Below are positions 9,214-18,020 of a stretch of 33,019 nucleotides of DNA, one piece after another. Numbering within the stretch: the stretch's first letter is position 1; each line of letters begins with the position of its first letter. Source of the DNA: Bacteroidales bacterium (lineage in GTDB: Bacteria; Bacteroidota; Bacteroidia; Bacteroidales; JAHJDW01); NCBI GenBank assembly GCA_029004185.1, contig JAQUPB010000014.1, positions 1 to 33,019 of the forward strand, read 5' to 3'. The translations under genes and the position numbers were made by a program. The notes beneath the pieces are model-generated. The model searched no databases, was not told the origin of the DNA, and saw nothing but the letters and a program-made list of their open reading frames with translations.

Positions 9214-11322
9214 TTAGCTAATCCTGCTCCAATTCGGTTTATTTTTATTCAGATTTATAAAATGCTTCCTTATATTCCTGTTTTCTTCTTTCTGAAGTTG
9301 CGGGTCGGAAGAGAGAACATCGGATGCTATATTTCGGGAAACGCTTATTAGTTTTTCATCTCTTATTAAATCTGCAATTTTCAAATCAATTATTCCGCTT
9401 TGCTGAGTTCCTGCCATATCGCCGGGACCGCGTAAACGCAAATCGGCTTCTGCAATTTCAAATCCATCGTTTGTTCTTGTCATTGTCTGCATTCGGATTT
9501 TTGCATCGTTGGTAAGTTTCGGTGAAGAAATCAAAATACAATATGATTGCTCTCCGCCTCTGCCAACTCTGCCTCTTAGCTGATGTAATTGCGATAAACC
9601 GAATCTTTCGGCGCTTTCAATAACCATTGCTGTTGCATTTGCAACATCAATTCCCACCTCTATAACTGTTGTTGCAACCATAATATTTGTTATTCCTTTT
9701 GCAAATCTCTCCATTTCAGTTTCCTTGTCTTTGGTTTTCATTTGCCCGTGGCAGCAGCTTATCGCGTATTTAGGCAAAGGAAATTCTTTTATCAGACTTT
9801 CATAACCTTCCTGCAAATGTTTTAAATCAAGTTTTTCAGATTCTTTGATTAATGGATAAACAATATAAATCTGCCGTCCCTGATTTATCTGGTCGCGCAT
9901 GAATTTGTAAACCTTGAATTTTTCAATATCGTAAATGTGAATTGTTTTAATGGTTTTTCTGCCCGGAGGCATTTCGTCAATTACCGATTTATCCAAATCG
10001 CCGTAAAATGTCATTGCAAGAGTACGCGGGATGGGCGTTGCCGTCATAACAAGTATATGCGGAGGAATTTGGTTTTTTTTCCAAAGCTTTGCGCGTTGCT
10101 CCACTCCGAATTTATGCTGTTCGTCAATTACAACAATGCCGAGATTTTTAAACTGAACGTTTTCTTCAATTAATGCGTGAGTGCCAAGTAATATCTGCAA
10201 TTCGCCACAGTTTAATTTATCAAGAATTGATTTTCTTTCTGCCGATTTTGTAGAGCCGGTGAGCAATGCAATTTTAATATTAAGTCCTTCGAGCATTTTT
10301 GAAATAGTTTCGAAATGCTGGTTTGCCAGAACTTCGGTGGGTGCCATGAGGCATGCCTGAAAATCATTGTCAAGAGCAATCAGCATTGTCATCAATGCAA
10401 CCAATGTTTTTCCGCTGCCCACATCGCCCTGCAATAATCTGTTCATTTGTTTTGAAGAACCAATATCGGCGCGGATCTCCTTAATTACTCTTTTCTGTGC
10501 ATTCGTTAATTCAAACGGAAGTTTTTCTTTGTAAAACTTATTCAGATAATCGCCAACCTTTGAAAATACATGTCCTTTGATGTTTTTCTCTCTGTTTAAT
10601 TTATATCTTAAAATACCAAGCTGGATAAAGAATAATTCTTCAAACTTTAATCTGAACTGAGCTTTTGCAAGTAAATCGGTATTTTCGGGGAAGTGAATAT
10701 TTTTTATTGCTTCTTCTCTCGAAATCAATTTTAAATTTCCGGTTATTGAATTACTTAATATTTCAGGAAGTTCGTTGTCGCAGTTTGAAATCAGAGTTTT
10801 CATTAATCTCGCGATTCCTCTGCTTTCGAGTCCTTTTGATTTTAGTTTTTCCGTTGTACTGTAAATTGCCTGTAAAGATGATGAAGGCAGAGCTTCATTT
10901 TTTTCGGATGCATATTCAATTTCGGGATGTGTAATATTAAATCTGTTTTTGAAAATAACGGGTTTTCCGAAAACCGTACATTCTTCGCCTAACTTTAAAC
11001 TTTTAGTCACCCACTTTGCTCCCTTGAACCATACAAGTTCGATATATCCTGTTTCGTCTTTGAATAATGCAACCAATCTTTGCGAACCCTTTTTGCCCAC
11101 AGTATCATATTCTTCAATTGTTCCTTTTATCTGCACATAAGGCAGGTCGGGAGTTAACTCCCGTATTTTATAAAATTTTGTTCTGTCAACATAGCGGAAA
11201 GGAAAATATGAAAGTAAATCCTCGAATGTAAAAACCTTGAGTTCTTTTTTCAAAACATCAGCCCGCTGAGGCCCAACGCCTTTAAGATATTCTATCGGTG
11301 TTTCGAGAAAAGTGCGGTTCAT
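9214..11322 (-). CDS. recG: ATP-dependent DNA helicase RecG
   Basis: 702 residues, normal for RecG, which remodels stalled replication forks and Holliday junctions in the cytosol. The N-terminal helix (TPIEYLKGVGPQRADVL) precedes the OB-fold wedge domain at about 60-150. Walker A GDVGSGKT is at residues 299-306, the DEQH box at 400-403 (VVIDEQHKFGVEQRAKLW), motif III is MTATPIPRTLAMT, and motifs V-VI are visible in VATTVIEVGIDV and QLRGRVGRGG. The RecG signature after motif VI (DLRLRGPGDMAGTQQSG) is present. All motifs appear intact. Transcription starts divergently from serC, with 248 bases between them. Confidence 0.97.
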   Translation of the reverse strand: MNRTFLETPIEYLKGVGPQRADVLKKELKVFTFEDLLSYFPFRYVDRTKFYKIRELTPDLPYVQIKGTIEEYDTVGKKGSQRLVALFKDETGYIELVWFKGAKWVTKSLKLGEECTVFGKPVIFKNRFNITHPEIEYASEKNEALPSSSLQAIYSTTEKLKSKGLESRGIARLMKTLISNCDNELPEILSNSITGNLKLISREEAIKNIHFPENTDLLAKAQFRLKFEELFFIQLGILRYKLNREKNIKGHVFSKVGDYLNKFYKEKLPFELTNAQKRVIKEIRADIGSSKQMNRLLQGDVGSGKTLVALMTMLIALDNDFQACLMAPTEVLANQHFETISKMLEGLNIKIALLTGSTKSAERKSILDKLNCGELQILLGTHALIEENVQFKNLGIVVIDEQHKFGVEQRAKLWKKNQIPPHILVMTATPIPRTLAMTFYGDLDKSVIDEMPPGRKTIKTIHIYDIEKFKVYKFMRDQINQGRQIYIVYPLIKESEKLDLKHLQEGYESLIKEFPLPKYAISCCHGQMKTKDKETEMERFAKGITNIMVATTVIEVGIDVANATAMVIESAERFGLSQLHQLRGRVGRGGEQSYCILISSPKLTNDAKIRMQTMTRTNDGFEIAEADLRLRGPGDMAGTQQSGIIDLKIADLIRDEKLISVSRNIASDVLSSDPQLQKEENRNIRKHFINLNKNKPNWSRIS

Positions 11323-11478
11323 TATAATATTTTCTTTTTTACAAAAATATAAAAGTTTAGTGTTGCCGGTAAATAGTTACAAACTTATTTAAAATAAATT
11401 CTCATTTCCCACTTAAAAATTAAGTGTTACTCTTAGACTCAATCCGCTTTATTTTCAGGGCATAACAAAATTTTCAAT

Positions 11479-11506
11479 TTTGTTTTTTTAATCCAGAATA
11501 TTTTTG
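11479..11506 (+). promoter_or_regulatory. Candidate Bacteroidota primary promoter for serC
   Basis: TTTG at 11479-11482 and TATTTTTG at 11499-11506 match the Bacteroidota -33 TTTG and -7 TAnnTTTG elements. The spacer of 16 bases is shorter than the usual 19 or so, so the -33 box is the weaker half. It would give a leader of about 55-60 bases before the ATG at 11571. Confidence 0.45.
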
Positions 11507-11570
11507 CAAATTGCGGCAAAATTCAATGATATTTTACTAATTATAAACGAAACTAAAAAAATCAAAAAAC

Positions 11571-12650
11571 ATGAAAAAAGTTCATAATTTCAATGCAGGT
11601 CCTTGCGTATTGCCGAAACCTGCAATTAATGCGGCAATTGAAGCTTTAAAAGATTTTAAAGGTTCCGGAATGTCAGTTATTGAAATTTCGCATCGTTCAA
11701 AAGATTGGGAAGCTGTGATGACAGAAAGCGAAGCGCTATGGAAAGAACTATTAAATATTCCTGATGGTTACCGCGTATTATTTCTTGGTGGCGGAGCAAG
11801 CACTCAATTTTGTTATGTTCCTTTCAATTTGATGAACAAAAAAGCCGCTTATCTTGAAACAGGCGTTTGGGCAAATAAAGCTTTAAAAGAAGCAAAATAC
11901 TTTGGTGAAGTTGCGATAGTTGCTTCTTCAAAAGAAAGTGTTTATAATCACATTCCAAAAGGATTTACAATTCCTACAGATGCCGATTATTTTCACATTA
12001 CAACAAACAATACAATTTACGGAACAGAAATAAAAGAAGACATGAATTCGCCAATTCCATTGGTAGCTGATATGTCATCGGATATTATGAGCCGTCCTGT
12101 TGATGTTTCCAAATATGCGCTGATTTATGGCGGTGCTCAGAAAAATGTTGGTCCTGCAGGTGTTACTTTCGTTATCGTTAAAGAAAGTGCATTAGGTAAA
12201 GTTGAACGTCCGATTCCAACTATGGTTGATTACCGTACACATATCAAAGAAGGTTCAATGTTTAATACACCTCCGGTTTTTTCAATTTTAGTTATGAATG
12301 AAACATTGAAATGGGTTAAATCGCTTGGTGGTTTGAAAGTAATGCAAAAACTTAATCAGGAAAAAGCTGCAATATTATATGATGAAATTGACCGCAACAA
12401 AATGTTCAAAGGCACAATAGTTGATAAAGCAGACCGTTCACTTATGAACATTTGCTTTGTAATGAACGACGAGTATAAAGACAAAGAAGAAGAATTCATG
12501 AATGTTGCAAAAGCTAATGGAATGGTTGGTATTAAAGGACATCGTTCTGTTGGCGGATTCCGTGCTTCTACTTATAATGCATGCCCGAAAGAAAGCATTC
12601 AGGCATTGGTTGATTGCATGAAAGAATTTGAAGCAAAGAATGCGAAATAA
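11571..12650 (+). CDS. serC: Phosphoserine aminotransferase
   Basis: 359 residues. This cytosolic PLP enzyme converts 3-phosphohydroxypyruvate and glutamate to phosphoserine. The start [14 protein letters not shown] is the family hallmark. [10 protein letters not shown] contacts the substrate phosphate, [10 protein letters not shown] supports the cofactor, ADMSSD contains the Asp that holds the PLP ring, and Lys191 in [12 protein letters not shown] forms the Schiff base. The C-terminal [16 protein letters not shown] is the substrate-binding arginine segment. It is the first gene of the cluster serC-serA-(GxxExxY)-DUF1015, all on the same strand. A hairpin repeat separates it from serA. Confidence 0.97.
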   Translation: MKKVHNFNAGPCVLPKPAINAAIEALKDFKGSGMSVIEISHRSKDWEAVMTESEALWKELLNIPDGYRVLFLGGGASTQFCYVPFNLMNKKAAYLETGVWANKALKEAKYFGEVAIVASSKESVYNHIPKGFTIPTDADYFHITTNNTIYGTEIKEDMNSPIPLVADMSSDIMSRPVDVSKYALIYGGAQKNVGPAGVTFVIVKESALGKVERPIPTMVDYRTHIKEGSMFNTPPVFSILVMNETLKWVKSLGGLKVMQKLNQEKAAILYDEIDRNKMFKGTIVDKADRSLMNICFVMNDEYKDKEEEFMNVAKANGMVGIKGHRSVGGFRASTYNACPKESIQALVDCMKEFEAKNAK

Positions 12651-12671
12651 GTTTAAAGATTAAAATAATAA

Positions 12672-12729
12672 GCCACAGATTCACAGATAACAAAACATAG
12701 TAAAATAATTATATCTGTGAATCTGTGGT
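12672..12729. repeat. CACAGATTCACAGAT-family palindromic hairpin between serC and serA
   Basis: Left arm GCCACAGATTCACAGAT (12672-12688) pairs with ATCTGTGAATCTGTGGT (12713-12729), with one mismatch at the end of the stem and a 24-base AT-rich loop. It begins 21 bases after the serC stop. It may attenuate or process the serC-serA transcript; its sequence is shared with the other copies in the window. Confidence 0.8.
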
Positions 12730-12816
12730 AATTTTTAAAAAAATTCAGATATAAATTAGTATTTGATTTTATCCCAAACAATTAAAATTTTTATTAATCC
12801 TCTAAAATAAAAAACG

Positions 12817-13737
12817 ATGACAAAAGTATTAATAGCAACAGAAAAACCATTTGCAGCAGCTGCTGTTGATGGCATTAAAAAAATATTTGCAGAAGCAGGT
12901 TTTGAAACCGTTCTTCTGGAGAAATACACCGACCCCAATGACCTGATTAAAGCGGTTGCCGATGTTGATGCAATGATTATCAGAAGTGACAAAGCAACAC
13001 GACAGGTTATCGAAGCAGGAAAAAATCTAAAAATAATTGTTCGTGCAGGTGCGGGATTTGATAATATTGACCTTGCTGCAGCTACCGAAAAGGGAATCGT
13101 GGCAATGAACACTCCCGGACAAAATTCAAATGCAGTTGCCGAACTGGCACTCGGAATGATGGCTTTCATGGCAAGAGCAAATTATAAAGGCGGCTCAGGA
13201 ACCGAATTGAAAGGCAAGAAACTCGGCCTGCAGGCATACGGTTATGTCGGTAAAGCAGTTGCAACAATTGCAAAAGGATTCGGCATGGATGTTTATGCTT
13301 TCGACCCTTTTATCCCGAAAGAAGCAATTACCAAAGACGGCGTAAAAGTTGTGAATTCCGTTGAAGAGCTTTACAGCACTTGTCAGTACGTTTCTTTGCA
13401 TATTCCTGCAAATGATAAAACAAAGAAATCAATAAATTATGCACTTCTTTCAAAAATGCCAAAGAATGCAACTGTTATCAATACTGCAAGAAAAGAAATT
13501 ATTAATGAAGATGATTTAAAAAAGATGTTTACCGAACGACAGGATTTCAAATATGTTTCCGATGTGGCTCCGGAATGTCATGCCGACTTATTACAGTTTG
13601 AAAACCGTTATTATTCAACTCCGAAAAAACAGGGAGCAGAAACATCAGAAGCAAATGTTAACGCAGGTCTTGCTGCCGCAAACCAGATTGTGAAATTCAT
13701 AAAGAACGGCGACAAAACTTTTCAAGTAAATAAATAA
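12817..13737 (+). CDS. serA: D-3-phosphoglycerate dehydrogenase, short lysine-type
   Basis: 306 residues, lacking the ACT and intervening regulatory domains of long SerA. It catalyses NAD-dependent oxidation of 3-phosphoglycerate, the first step of serine synthesis. The substrate-binding segment RAGAGFDNIDL and NTPGQNSNAVAEL are present. The nucleotide-binding turn is LQAYGYVGKAVA (residues 138-149), the form usual for Bacteroidota enzymes. Catalytic Arg225 (NTARKE) and Glu253 (DVAPE) are visible. The usual catalytic His in TPHxG is replaced by Lys270 (YYSTPKKQG), as in the lysine-type enzymes described for Entamoeba. Without an ACT domain, direct serine feedback inhibition is unlikely. It follows serC and precedes the GxxExxY cassette. 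Confidence 0.95.
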   Translation: MTKVLIATEKPFAAAAVDGIKKIFAEAGFETVLLEKYTDPNDLIKAVADVDAMIIRSDKATRQVIEAGKNLKIIVRAGAGFDNIDLAAATEKGIVAMNTPGQNSNAVAELALGMMAFMARANYKGGSGTELKGKKLGLQAYGYVGKAVATIAKGFGMDVYAFDPFIPKEAITKDGVKVVNSVEELYSTCQYVSLHIPANDKTKKSINYALLSKMPKNATVINTARKEIINEDDLKKMFTERQDFKYVSDVAPECHADLLQFENRYYSTPKKQGAETSEANVNAGLAAANQIVKFIKNGDKTFQVNK

Positions 13738-13756
13738 TTACTTATAAAGGACAAAA

Positions 13757-14222
13757 CTTTGCGTCCTTTGCGTAATACATTGCGAACTTTGCGGTTAAAA
13801 TGACTGAAAACGAAATAGCAAATAAAATAATAGGTGTTGCTTTAGAAGTTCATAAATCACTTGGTCCAGGTTTACTTGAAAGTGCATACAAAGAGTGTTT
13901 GGCATTCAAATTAAATCAAATCGGATTAAGTATTGAGAAAGAAAAACCAATGCCTCTTGTTTTTGAAGATGTAAGATTAGAATGTGGGTACAGAATAGAT
14001 ATTTTAGTTGAAAACAAAGTAGTAATTGAAATAAAAAGTGTTGATGGCCTTAATGATGTTCATTTAGCTCAAACTTTAACTTATATGAAATTAGGAAACT
14101 ATAAGTTAGGTTTATTAATAAACTTTAATGTGTCACTATTAAAAAATGGAATAAAAAGAGTAGTTAATAATCTTTAATTAGTAAACCGCAAAGCACGCAA
14201 AGAAAGCGCAAAGTTCGCAAAA
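13757..14222. mobile_element. Putative mobile cassette: GxxExxY gene bracketed by CGCAAAG terminal inverted repeats
   Basis: The left arm at 13757-13794 (CTTTGCGTCCTTTGCG ... TGCGAACTTTGCGG) ends 5 bases before the ATG. The right arm at 14185-14222 (ACCGCAAAGCACGCAAAG ... GCGCAAAGTTCGCAAA) begins 7 bases after the stop. Reverse-complemented, the right arm matches the left over about 38 bases with one gap. The gene is thus tightly framed by inverted repeats of the same family that occur without a gene elsewhere in the window. It sits inside the otherwise coherent serC-serA-DUF1015 cluster. Mobility is inferred; no target-site duplication is clear. Confidence 0.55.
13800..14177 (+). CDS. GxxExxY family protein (PD-(D/E)XK-like)
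   Basis: 125 residues, the usual size. The family motif is seen in LGPGLLESAYKECLAF (residues 21-36), preceded by IIGVALEVHK. A nuclease-like core follows: GYRIDILVENKVVIEIKSV (residues 61-79) has an Asp and an E-x-K arranged as in the PD-(D/E)XK fold, and LAQTLTYMKLGNYKLGLLINF completes it. The biological role of GxxExxY proteins is not established. The gene is flanked within 5-7 bases on each side by inverted CGCAAAG-type repeats and interrupts the serA-DUF1015 pair. Family: secure. Nuclease activity: inferred from the residue pattern only. Confidence 0.92.
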   Translation: MTENEIANKIIGVALEVHKSLGPGLLESAYKECLAFKLNQIGLSIEKEKPMPLVFEDVRLECGYRIDILVENKVVIEIKSVDGLNDVHLAQTLTYMKLGNYKLGLLINFNVSLLKNGIKRVVNNL

Positions 14223-14255
14223 ACAATTTATAAACATTAAATCCTAAATTAAACT

Positions 14256-15503
14256 ATGGCAATATTAAAACCATTCAAAGCGCTTCGTCCGCCGAAAGAA
14301 ATCGTAAAGGAAATTGCAGCACGCCCTTATGATGTGCTGAGTTCGAACGAAGCAAGAGCTGAAGTGAAAGGAAATAAATATTCACTTCTTCACATTACTA
14401 AACCAGAAGTTGACCTTGGCGATAATGTTGATGAACACGAACCGCAGGTTTATGAAAGAGCAAGGGTGAATTTCGACATGTTCCGCAAAAACGGATGGCT
14501 CGTTCCCGACGAAAAAGAATGTCTTTACATTTATGCGCAAACAATGGATGGCAGAACGCAGTACGGAATTGTAGGCTGTGCAGGTGTTACCGATTATATG
14601 AATAACATAATAAAAAAGCACGAGCTGACAAGAAAGGATAAAGAAGAAGACCGCATGAAACATATTCGCGTGAATAATGCAAACATTGAACCTGTTTTCT
14701 TTACTTATCCTGCCGTTAAAGAAGTTGACGAAGTTGTTGCCGGCGTTGTTAAAAACCAGAAACCGGAATATGATTTTGTTGCTGATGAGGGATTCGGACA
14801 CAAGTTATGGGTTATAAAAGATGACAAAATCATAAACAAACTTGTTGAGTTGTTTGCAAAAATTCCTTCCCTCTACGTTGCCGACGGTCATCATCGCACA
14901 GCAGGTGCAGCATTAATCGGAAATGAAAAAAAACTAAAAAATCCTAACCATACCGGAAAAGAAGAATATAATTTTTTCCTTGCCGTTATATTTCCCGGAA
15001 ATCAGCTTCACATTATAGATTACAACCGTGTGATGAAAGATTTAAACGGATTGTCAAAAGCTGAGCTTCTTGAAAAACTCAATAAATCTTTTGACGTTCA
15101 GGAAAAAGGAACTGAAATTTATAAGCCCAATAAAATTCATAACTTCAGCATGTACATTGACGGCAAATGGTATTCGTTGACTGCAAAACCCGGAACATTT
15201 AATGATAATGACCCCATTGGCGGACTTGATGTTACGATATTATCAAAGCTTGTTCTCGACGAAATTTTCGGAGTTAAAGATTTAAGAACCGATAAAAGAA
15301 TTGATTTTGTTGGCGGAATAAGAGGCCTGGGTGAACTCAAAAAACGTGTTGACAGCGGCGAAGTAAAAGTTGCCTTTGCACTTTTCCCGGTTCCCATTCA
15401 GCAACTATTCAATATTGCCGACACAGGAAACATAATGCCACCGAAAACAACATGGTTCGAACCGAAACTAAGAAGCGGACTCTTTGTGCATTTGTTGGAT
15501 TAA
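14256..15503 (+). CDS. DUF1015 family protein
   Basis: 415 residues. Family-typical stretches include the start ILKPFKALRPP, IAARPYDVLSSNEA, YSLLHITKPEVDL, and the central LYVADGHHRTAGAA with an adjacent His pair followed by Arg. The C-terminal SGLFVHLLD is usual. DUF1015 genes are repeatedly found beside serC/serA in Bacteroidota and other phyla, so a role in serine or phosphoglycerate metabolism has been suspected, but no reaction is established to my knowledge. Here it is the last gene of that cluster, 78 bases after the GxxExxY stop, and a palindromic terminator-like element follows 23 bases after its own stop. Confidence 0.93.
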   Translation: MAILKPFKALRPPKEIVKEIAARPYDVLSSNEARAEVKGNKYSLLHITKPEVDLGDNVDEHEPQVYERARVNFDMFRKNGWLVPDEKECLYIYAQTMDGRTQYGIVGCAGVTDYMNNIIKKHELTRKDKEEDRMKHIRVNNANIEPVFFTYPAVKEVDEVVAGVVKNQKPEYDFVADEGFGHKLWVIKDDKIINKLVELFAKIPSLYVADGHHRTAGAALIGNEKKLKNPNHTGKEEYNFFLAVIFPGNQLHIIDYNRVMKDLNGLSKAELLEKLNKSFDVQEKGTEIYKPNKIHNFSMYIDGKWYSLTAKPGTFNDNDPIGGLDVTILSKLVLDEIFGVKDLRTDKRIDFVGGIRGLGELKKRVDSGEVKVAFALFPVPIQQLFNIADTGNIMPPKTTWFEPKLRSGLFVHLLD

Positions 15504-15526
15504 AAAAATCATTAAATAAATTCACA

Positions 15527-15560
15527 GACCTCAAAGGTTTTAAAAACCTTTGAGGTCTTT
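15527..15560 (+). terminator. GACCTCAAAGG palindrome, terminator-like, after DUF1015
   Basis: A 15-base stem (GACCTCAAAGGTTTT paired with AAAACCTTTGAGGTC) with a single-base centre spans 15527-15557 and is followed by a short T-run. It ends the serine cluster just before the ECF promoter at 15586. The same element with a variant stem occurs at 20077-20107. Confidence 0.8.
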
Positions 15561-15585
15561 TATTAATTATTTTTTTTCTAAATTA

Positions 15586-15614
15586 CAACCTTTAAAATTT
15601 TCACTTGTCTTTAT
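15586..15614 (+). promoter_or_regulatory. Putative ECF-type promoter of the sigma/anti-sigma operon
   Basis: CAACC (15586-15590), 16 bases, then GTCTTTAT (15607-15614). Aligned with the site at 18144, the shared pattern is CAACC..TTTAAAA....TCAC.TGTCTTTAT at nearly identical spacing. Because this -10 would overlap the first in-frame TTG at 15605, the translation start of the sigma gene should be further downstream. Autoregulation by the encoded sigma factor is inferred. Confidence 0.65.
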
Positions 15615-15643
15615 TATTGAATTTGCAAATTGACAGAACAAAT

Positions 15644-16207
15644 TTGGAGAATGTATCGGTAGATATTCATCGCGAGCTTATTGAGCAAAGCAAAAACGGA
15701 ATAAGAGTCGCACAGTACGAGCTTTATAAACTATACTCTAAAGCTATGTATAATGTTTGCTGCCGGATACTGAATGACAGAGACACTGCAGAAGACATAT
15801 TGCAGGACACATTTGTAGATGCATTCACCAAACTTGATTTGTTCCGTTATGAATCAACATTCGGAGCGTGGCTGAAGCAGATAGCAGTAAACAAATGTTT
15901 AAACGAACTTAATAAAACAAAAGCAAATTTTGAATTCATTGACATAGAAAATTATGATTTCGCAGAAGAAAAAGAAACGGTAAATGAAGAAGAATTAAAA
16001 ATGAGCGTGGCAAAAGTTAAAGAGGCAATGGAGAAATTGCCCGAAGGATGCAGAGTGGTTTTTTCGCTGTATAGCTTTGAAGGATACGACCACCAGGAAA
16101 TAGCAGAAATTTTAAAAATAAGCGAATCAACATCGAAAACACAATATATGAGAGCAAAACAACTGATAAAAGAAATGTTAATAAAAAATAATTATGCAGA
16201 ACGATAA
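15644..16207 (+). CDS. RNA polymerase sigma-70 factor, ECF family
   Basis: About 187 residues from the proposed TTG at 15644. The frame is open from a TTG at 15605, but that codon lies in the predicted -10 element, and no in-frame ATG is available, so the start is uncertain (15617, 15623 and 15644 are all TTG). Region 2 is visible as YELYKLYSKAMYNVCCRIL and DTAEDILQDTFVDAFTKL. Region 4 is EKLPEGCRVVFSLYSFEGY, HQEIAEIL and STSKTQYMRAKQLI. It overlaps the next gene, a membrane anti-sigma-like protein, by 14 bases, which indicates translational coupling and a cognate pair. Its own promoter at 15586 resembles the one at 18144, so autoregulation and control of the downstream envelope operon are likely. 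Confidence 0.9.
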   Translation: MENVSVDIHRELIEQSKNGIRVAQYELYKLYSKAMYNVCCRILNDRDTAEDILQDTFVDAFTKLDLFRYESTFGAWLKQIAVNKCLNELNKTKANFEFIDIENYDFAEEKETVNEEELKMSVAKVKEAMEKLPEGCRVVFSLYSFEGYDHQEIAEILKISESTSKTQYMRAKQLIKEMLIKNNYAER

Positions 16208-16886
16208 ACTCGAAAAATTCATAAGCGACAACCGCCGCGAATTTGATGATAAAGAACCATCACCGGATATGTGGAGCCGCATTGAAAAAAAGATTGAACG
16301 CAAAAAACAAAAAAGAATAAACTGGCTCAGCGTTTCCTGGAAAGCAGCAGCGGCAATTCTGATATTCATAATGTCGTATTATTTTCATAAATATTATGAT
16401 AACAAGCCGCAACAAACAATTGTAGCTGTTAAGATTAATAAACCCGTTAGAAATATTTCAAAACCGGTTATTAAAAAAATAACTGAAGAACCTAAAAAAG
16501 AAGTAATTCAAAATACAGTAATCAAAAAGAATTTTGCACAAAACAAAAGAAAAGCAGTATATAAAAAACCTGTCGAAAACATTATTGAAAAACAAATTGA
16601 AGAAGTAAATGGTTACTATACCTATATTATTGAAAACAAGAAAAAAGAAATTTTTCATTTTGCAAACGCAGAAATTGATACAAAAAATGAAATTAACGTA
16701 GAATTTTCGGTTCTCGATAAAAATCTTAAAGAACTTCGTAACGACCTGAACGACAATGTAAATAACGAGGAAATTATTGAAGCAATGATACAGAATTACC
16801 GCATAAAACTCGACATACTTGAAAATATTTTAGGACAATTAAAAAATAAAAACAAACAAAAAGATGAGAAAGAATATAAAATATAA
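16194..16886 (+). CDS. Putative membrane anti-sigma factor
   Basis: 230 residues. The N-terminus (LEKFISDNRREFDDKEPSPD, then MWSRIEKKIERKK) matches the short cytosolic segment common to Bacteroidota anti-sigma proteins that follow ECF genes. One membrane segment lies at about residues 45-63 (SWKAAAAILIFIMSYYFH). The periplasmic part is Lys-rich, then mostly helical and possibly coiled-coil in the last 60 residues (LRNDLNDNVNNEEIIEAMIQ). It overlaps the sigma gene by 14 bases and the following DUF4097-type gene by 23 bases. No zinc-finger (ZAS) motif is present. Function is inferred from position, topology and the N-terminal motif, not from a named Pfam family. Confidence 0.75.
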   Translation: MQNDKLEKFISDNRREFDDKEPSPDMWSRIEKKIERKKQKRINWLSVSWKAAAAILIFIMSYYFHKYYDNKPQQTIVAVKINKPVRNISKPVIKKITEEPKKEVIQNTVIKKNFAQNKRKAVYKKPVENIIEKQIEEVNGYYTYIIENKKKEIFHFANAEIDTKNEINVEFSVLDKNLKELRNDLNDNVNNEEIIEAMIQNYRIKLDILENILGQLKNKNKQKDEKEYKI

Positions 16887-17967
16887 ACATGTATTAATTA
16901 CTGCTTTTATACTCGGAATTTCTTTTGTGATAAAAGCACAACCATCCGAAAAGCATAAATACATTTCCAATGCTTATAAAGCATTTCCCGAAACAAGCGT
17001 TCAGATTGCAAATAAATACGGGAACATAAATGTGATTACCTGGGAAAAAGATTCGGTATTGATAGAAGTTGACATTAAAGCAATTGCCAAGCCCGACAAG
17101 GTTGAAAAAATATTGAATAATATTAATGTGAATTTTACCAACTCTCAATATTACATTATTGCAAAATTGATTTTCAACGATTTTAAAGGAACCGTTTTAG
17201 CCGATTTTTCAGATATGGCAACAACAACAATAAGCGGAGGCAATAAGGTTGAAGTCAACTGGACCATACATATACCGGAAAAAACATCGATTGCTCTTGA
17301 AAATAAATTCGGAAGTATTTACACAACAAACCACAGCGGCAAACTTGATATAACTCTTTCAAACGGAGATTTAAAGGCAAATAATCTTTTAGGTGAAACA
17401 AAATTAAACCTCGAATTCGGCAATTGCAGCATAAATAATATGAAAAATGCAAAACTTGTTTTGAATTATTCCGAATTTAATTTGGTGTCTGCCAACAAAT
17501 TAAATATTGAAAGCAAATCATCAAAAATTGAAATTAAAAAAGTAAACGAACTTGAAATAAATTCAAAAAGGGACAAGTATTATATTGATACTGTTGATGT
17601 TATAAATTCAGGTGCCGATTTTTCATATCTTAATATTTCACAACTTAACAAAAGTATTTTCTCGAAAAGCAAATACGGAAGTTTGAAAATTGATAATATT
17701 GAAAATGGTTTTAAATATATTAATCTGCTTCCAACTTATTCTGATATAAATCTTTCATTCAATAAAGAATCGTCATTTACCTTTAGTTTAACAACCAAAA
17801 AAACATCAATCTCAATGCCTGAAATTTTTAATTCGCTCGAAAAAACTATTATTAATAAAGAAGATGAAGCATACAAGGTTGCAGGCATAATCGGTCAAAG
17901 CGGACAATCACTTTCCGAAGTTCAGATTAATGCTGTAAGCGGAAGTGTTGTTGTGAAATTCAAGTAG
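16864..17967 (+). CDS. Secreted DUF4097-type beta-solenoid protein
   Basis: 367 residues with an N-terminal signal peptide of about 25 residues (VLITAFILGISFVIKAQ). The mature start AFPETSVQIANKYGNINVITWEKDSVLIEVDIKA is typical of DUF4097 (putative adhesin) proteins, where short beta-strands repeat into a solenoid. Later strands repeat the pattern (ALENKFGSIYTTNHSGKL, LNLEFGNCSINNM, KSKYGSLKIDNI). It overlaps the anti-sigma gene, so the three genes are almost certainly one transcript. Such genes commonly accompany ECF/anti-sigma pairs in Bacteroidota and may sense or modify envelope state, but that role is an inference. A CGCAAAG/CTTTGTG-type repeat follows its stop. Confidence 0.82.
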   Translation: MRKNIKYKHVLITAFILGISFVIKAQPSEKHKYISNAYKAFPETSVQIANKYGNINVITWEKDSVLIEVDIKAIAKPDKVEKILNNINVNFTNSQYYIIAKLIFNDFKGTVLADFSDMATTTISGGNKVEVNWTIHIPEKTSIALENKFGSIYTTNHSGKLDITLSNGDLKANNLLGETKLNLEFGNCSINNMKNAKLVLNYSEFNLVSANKLNIESKSSKIEIKKVNELEINSKRDKYYIDTVDVINSGADFSYLNISQLNKSIFSKSKYGSLKIDNIENGFKYINLLPTYSDINLSFNKESSFTFSLTTKKTSISMPEIFNSLEKTIINKEDEAYKVAGIIGQSGQSLSEVQINAVSGSVVVKFK

Positions 17968-18020
17968 AAAATGAAATTTTACTAAACTCTCTTTTAATCC
18001 AGCTTATTTATAAAAAATTA

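Noticed and set aside
11464-11487. AACAAAATT/AATTTTGTT hairpin followed by T-run as terminator
   Set aside because: No gene on the plus strand ends upstream of it; it lies between divergent genes and overlaps the serC promoter candidate.
13757-13799. CTTTGCG arm as a promoter or operator of the GxxExxY gene
   Set aside because: The same sequence occurs inverted after the stop and at gene-less sites, so an element terminus explains it better; a regulatory role cannot be excluded.
15605-15643. Earlier TTG starts for the second sigma factor
   Set aside because: The first lies in the predicted -10 element and the others are at or next to the predicted transcript start; not firmly excluded, since no ATG is in frame.
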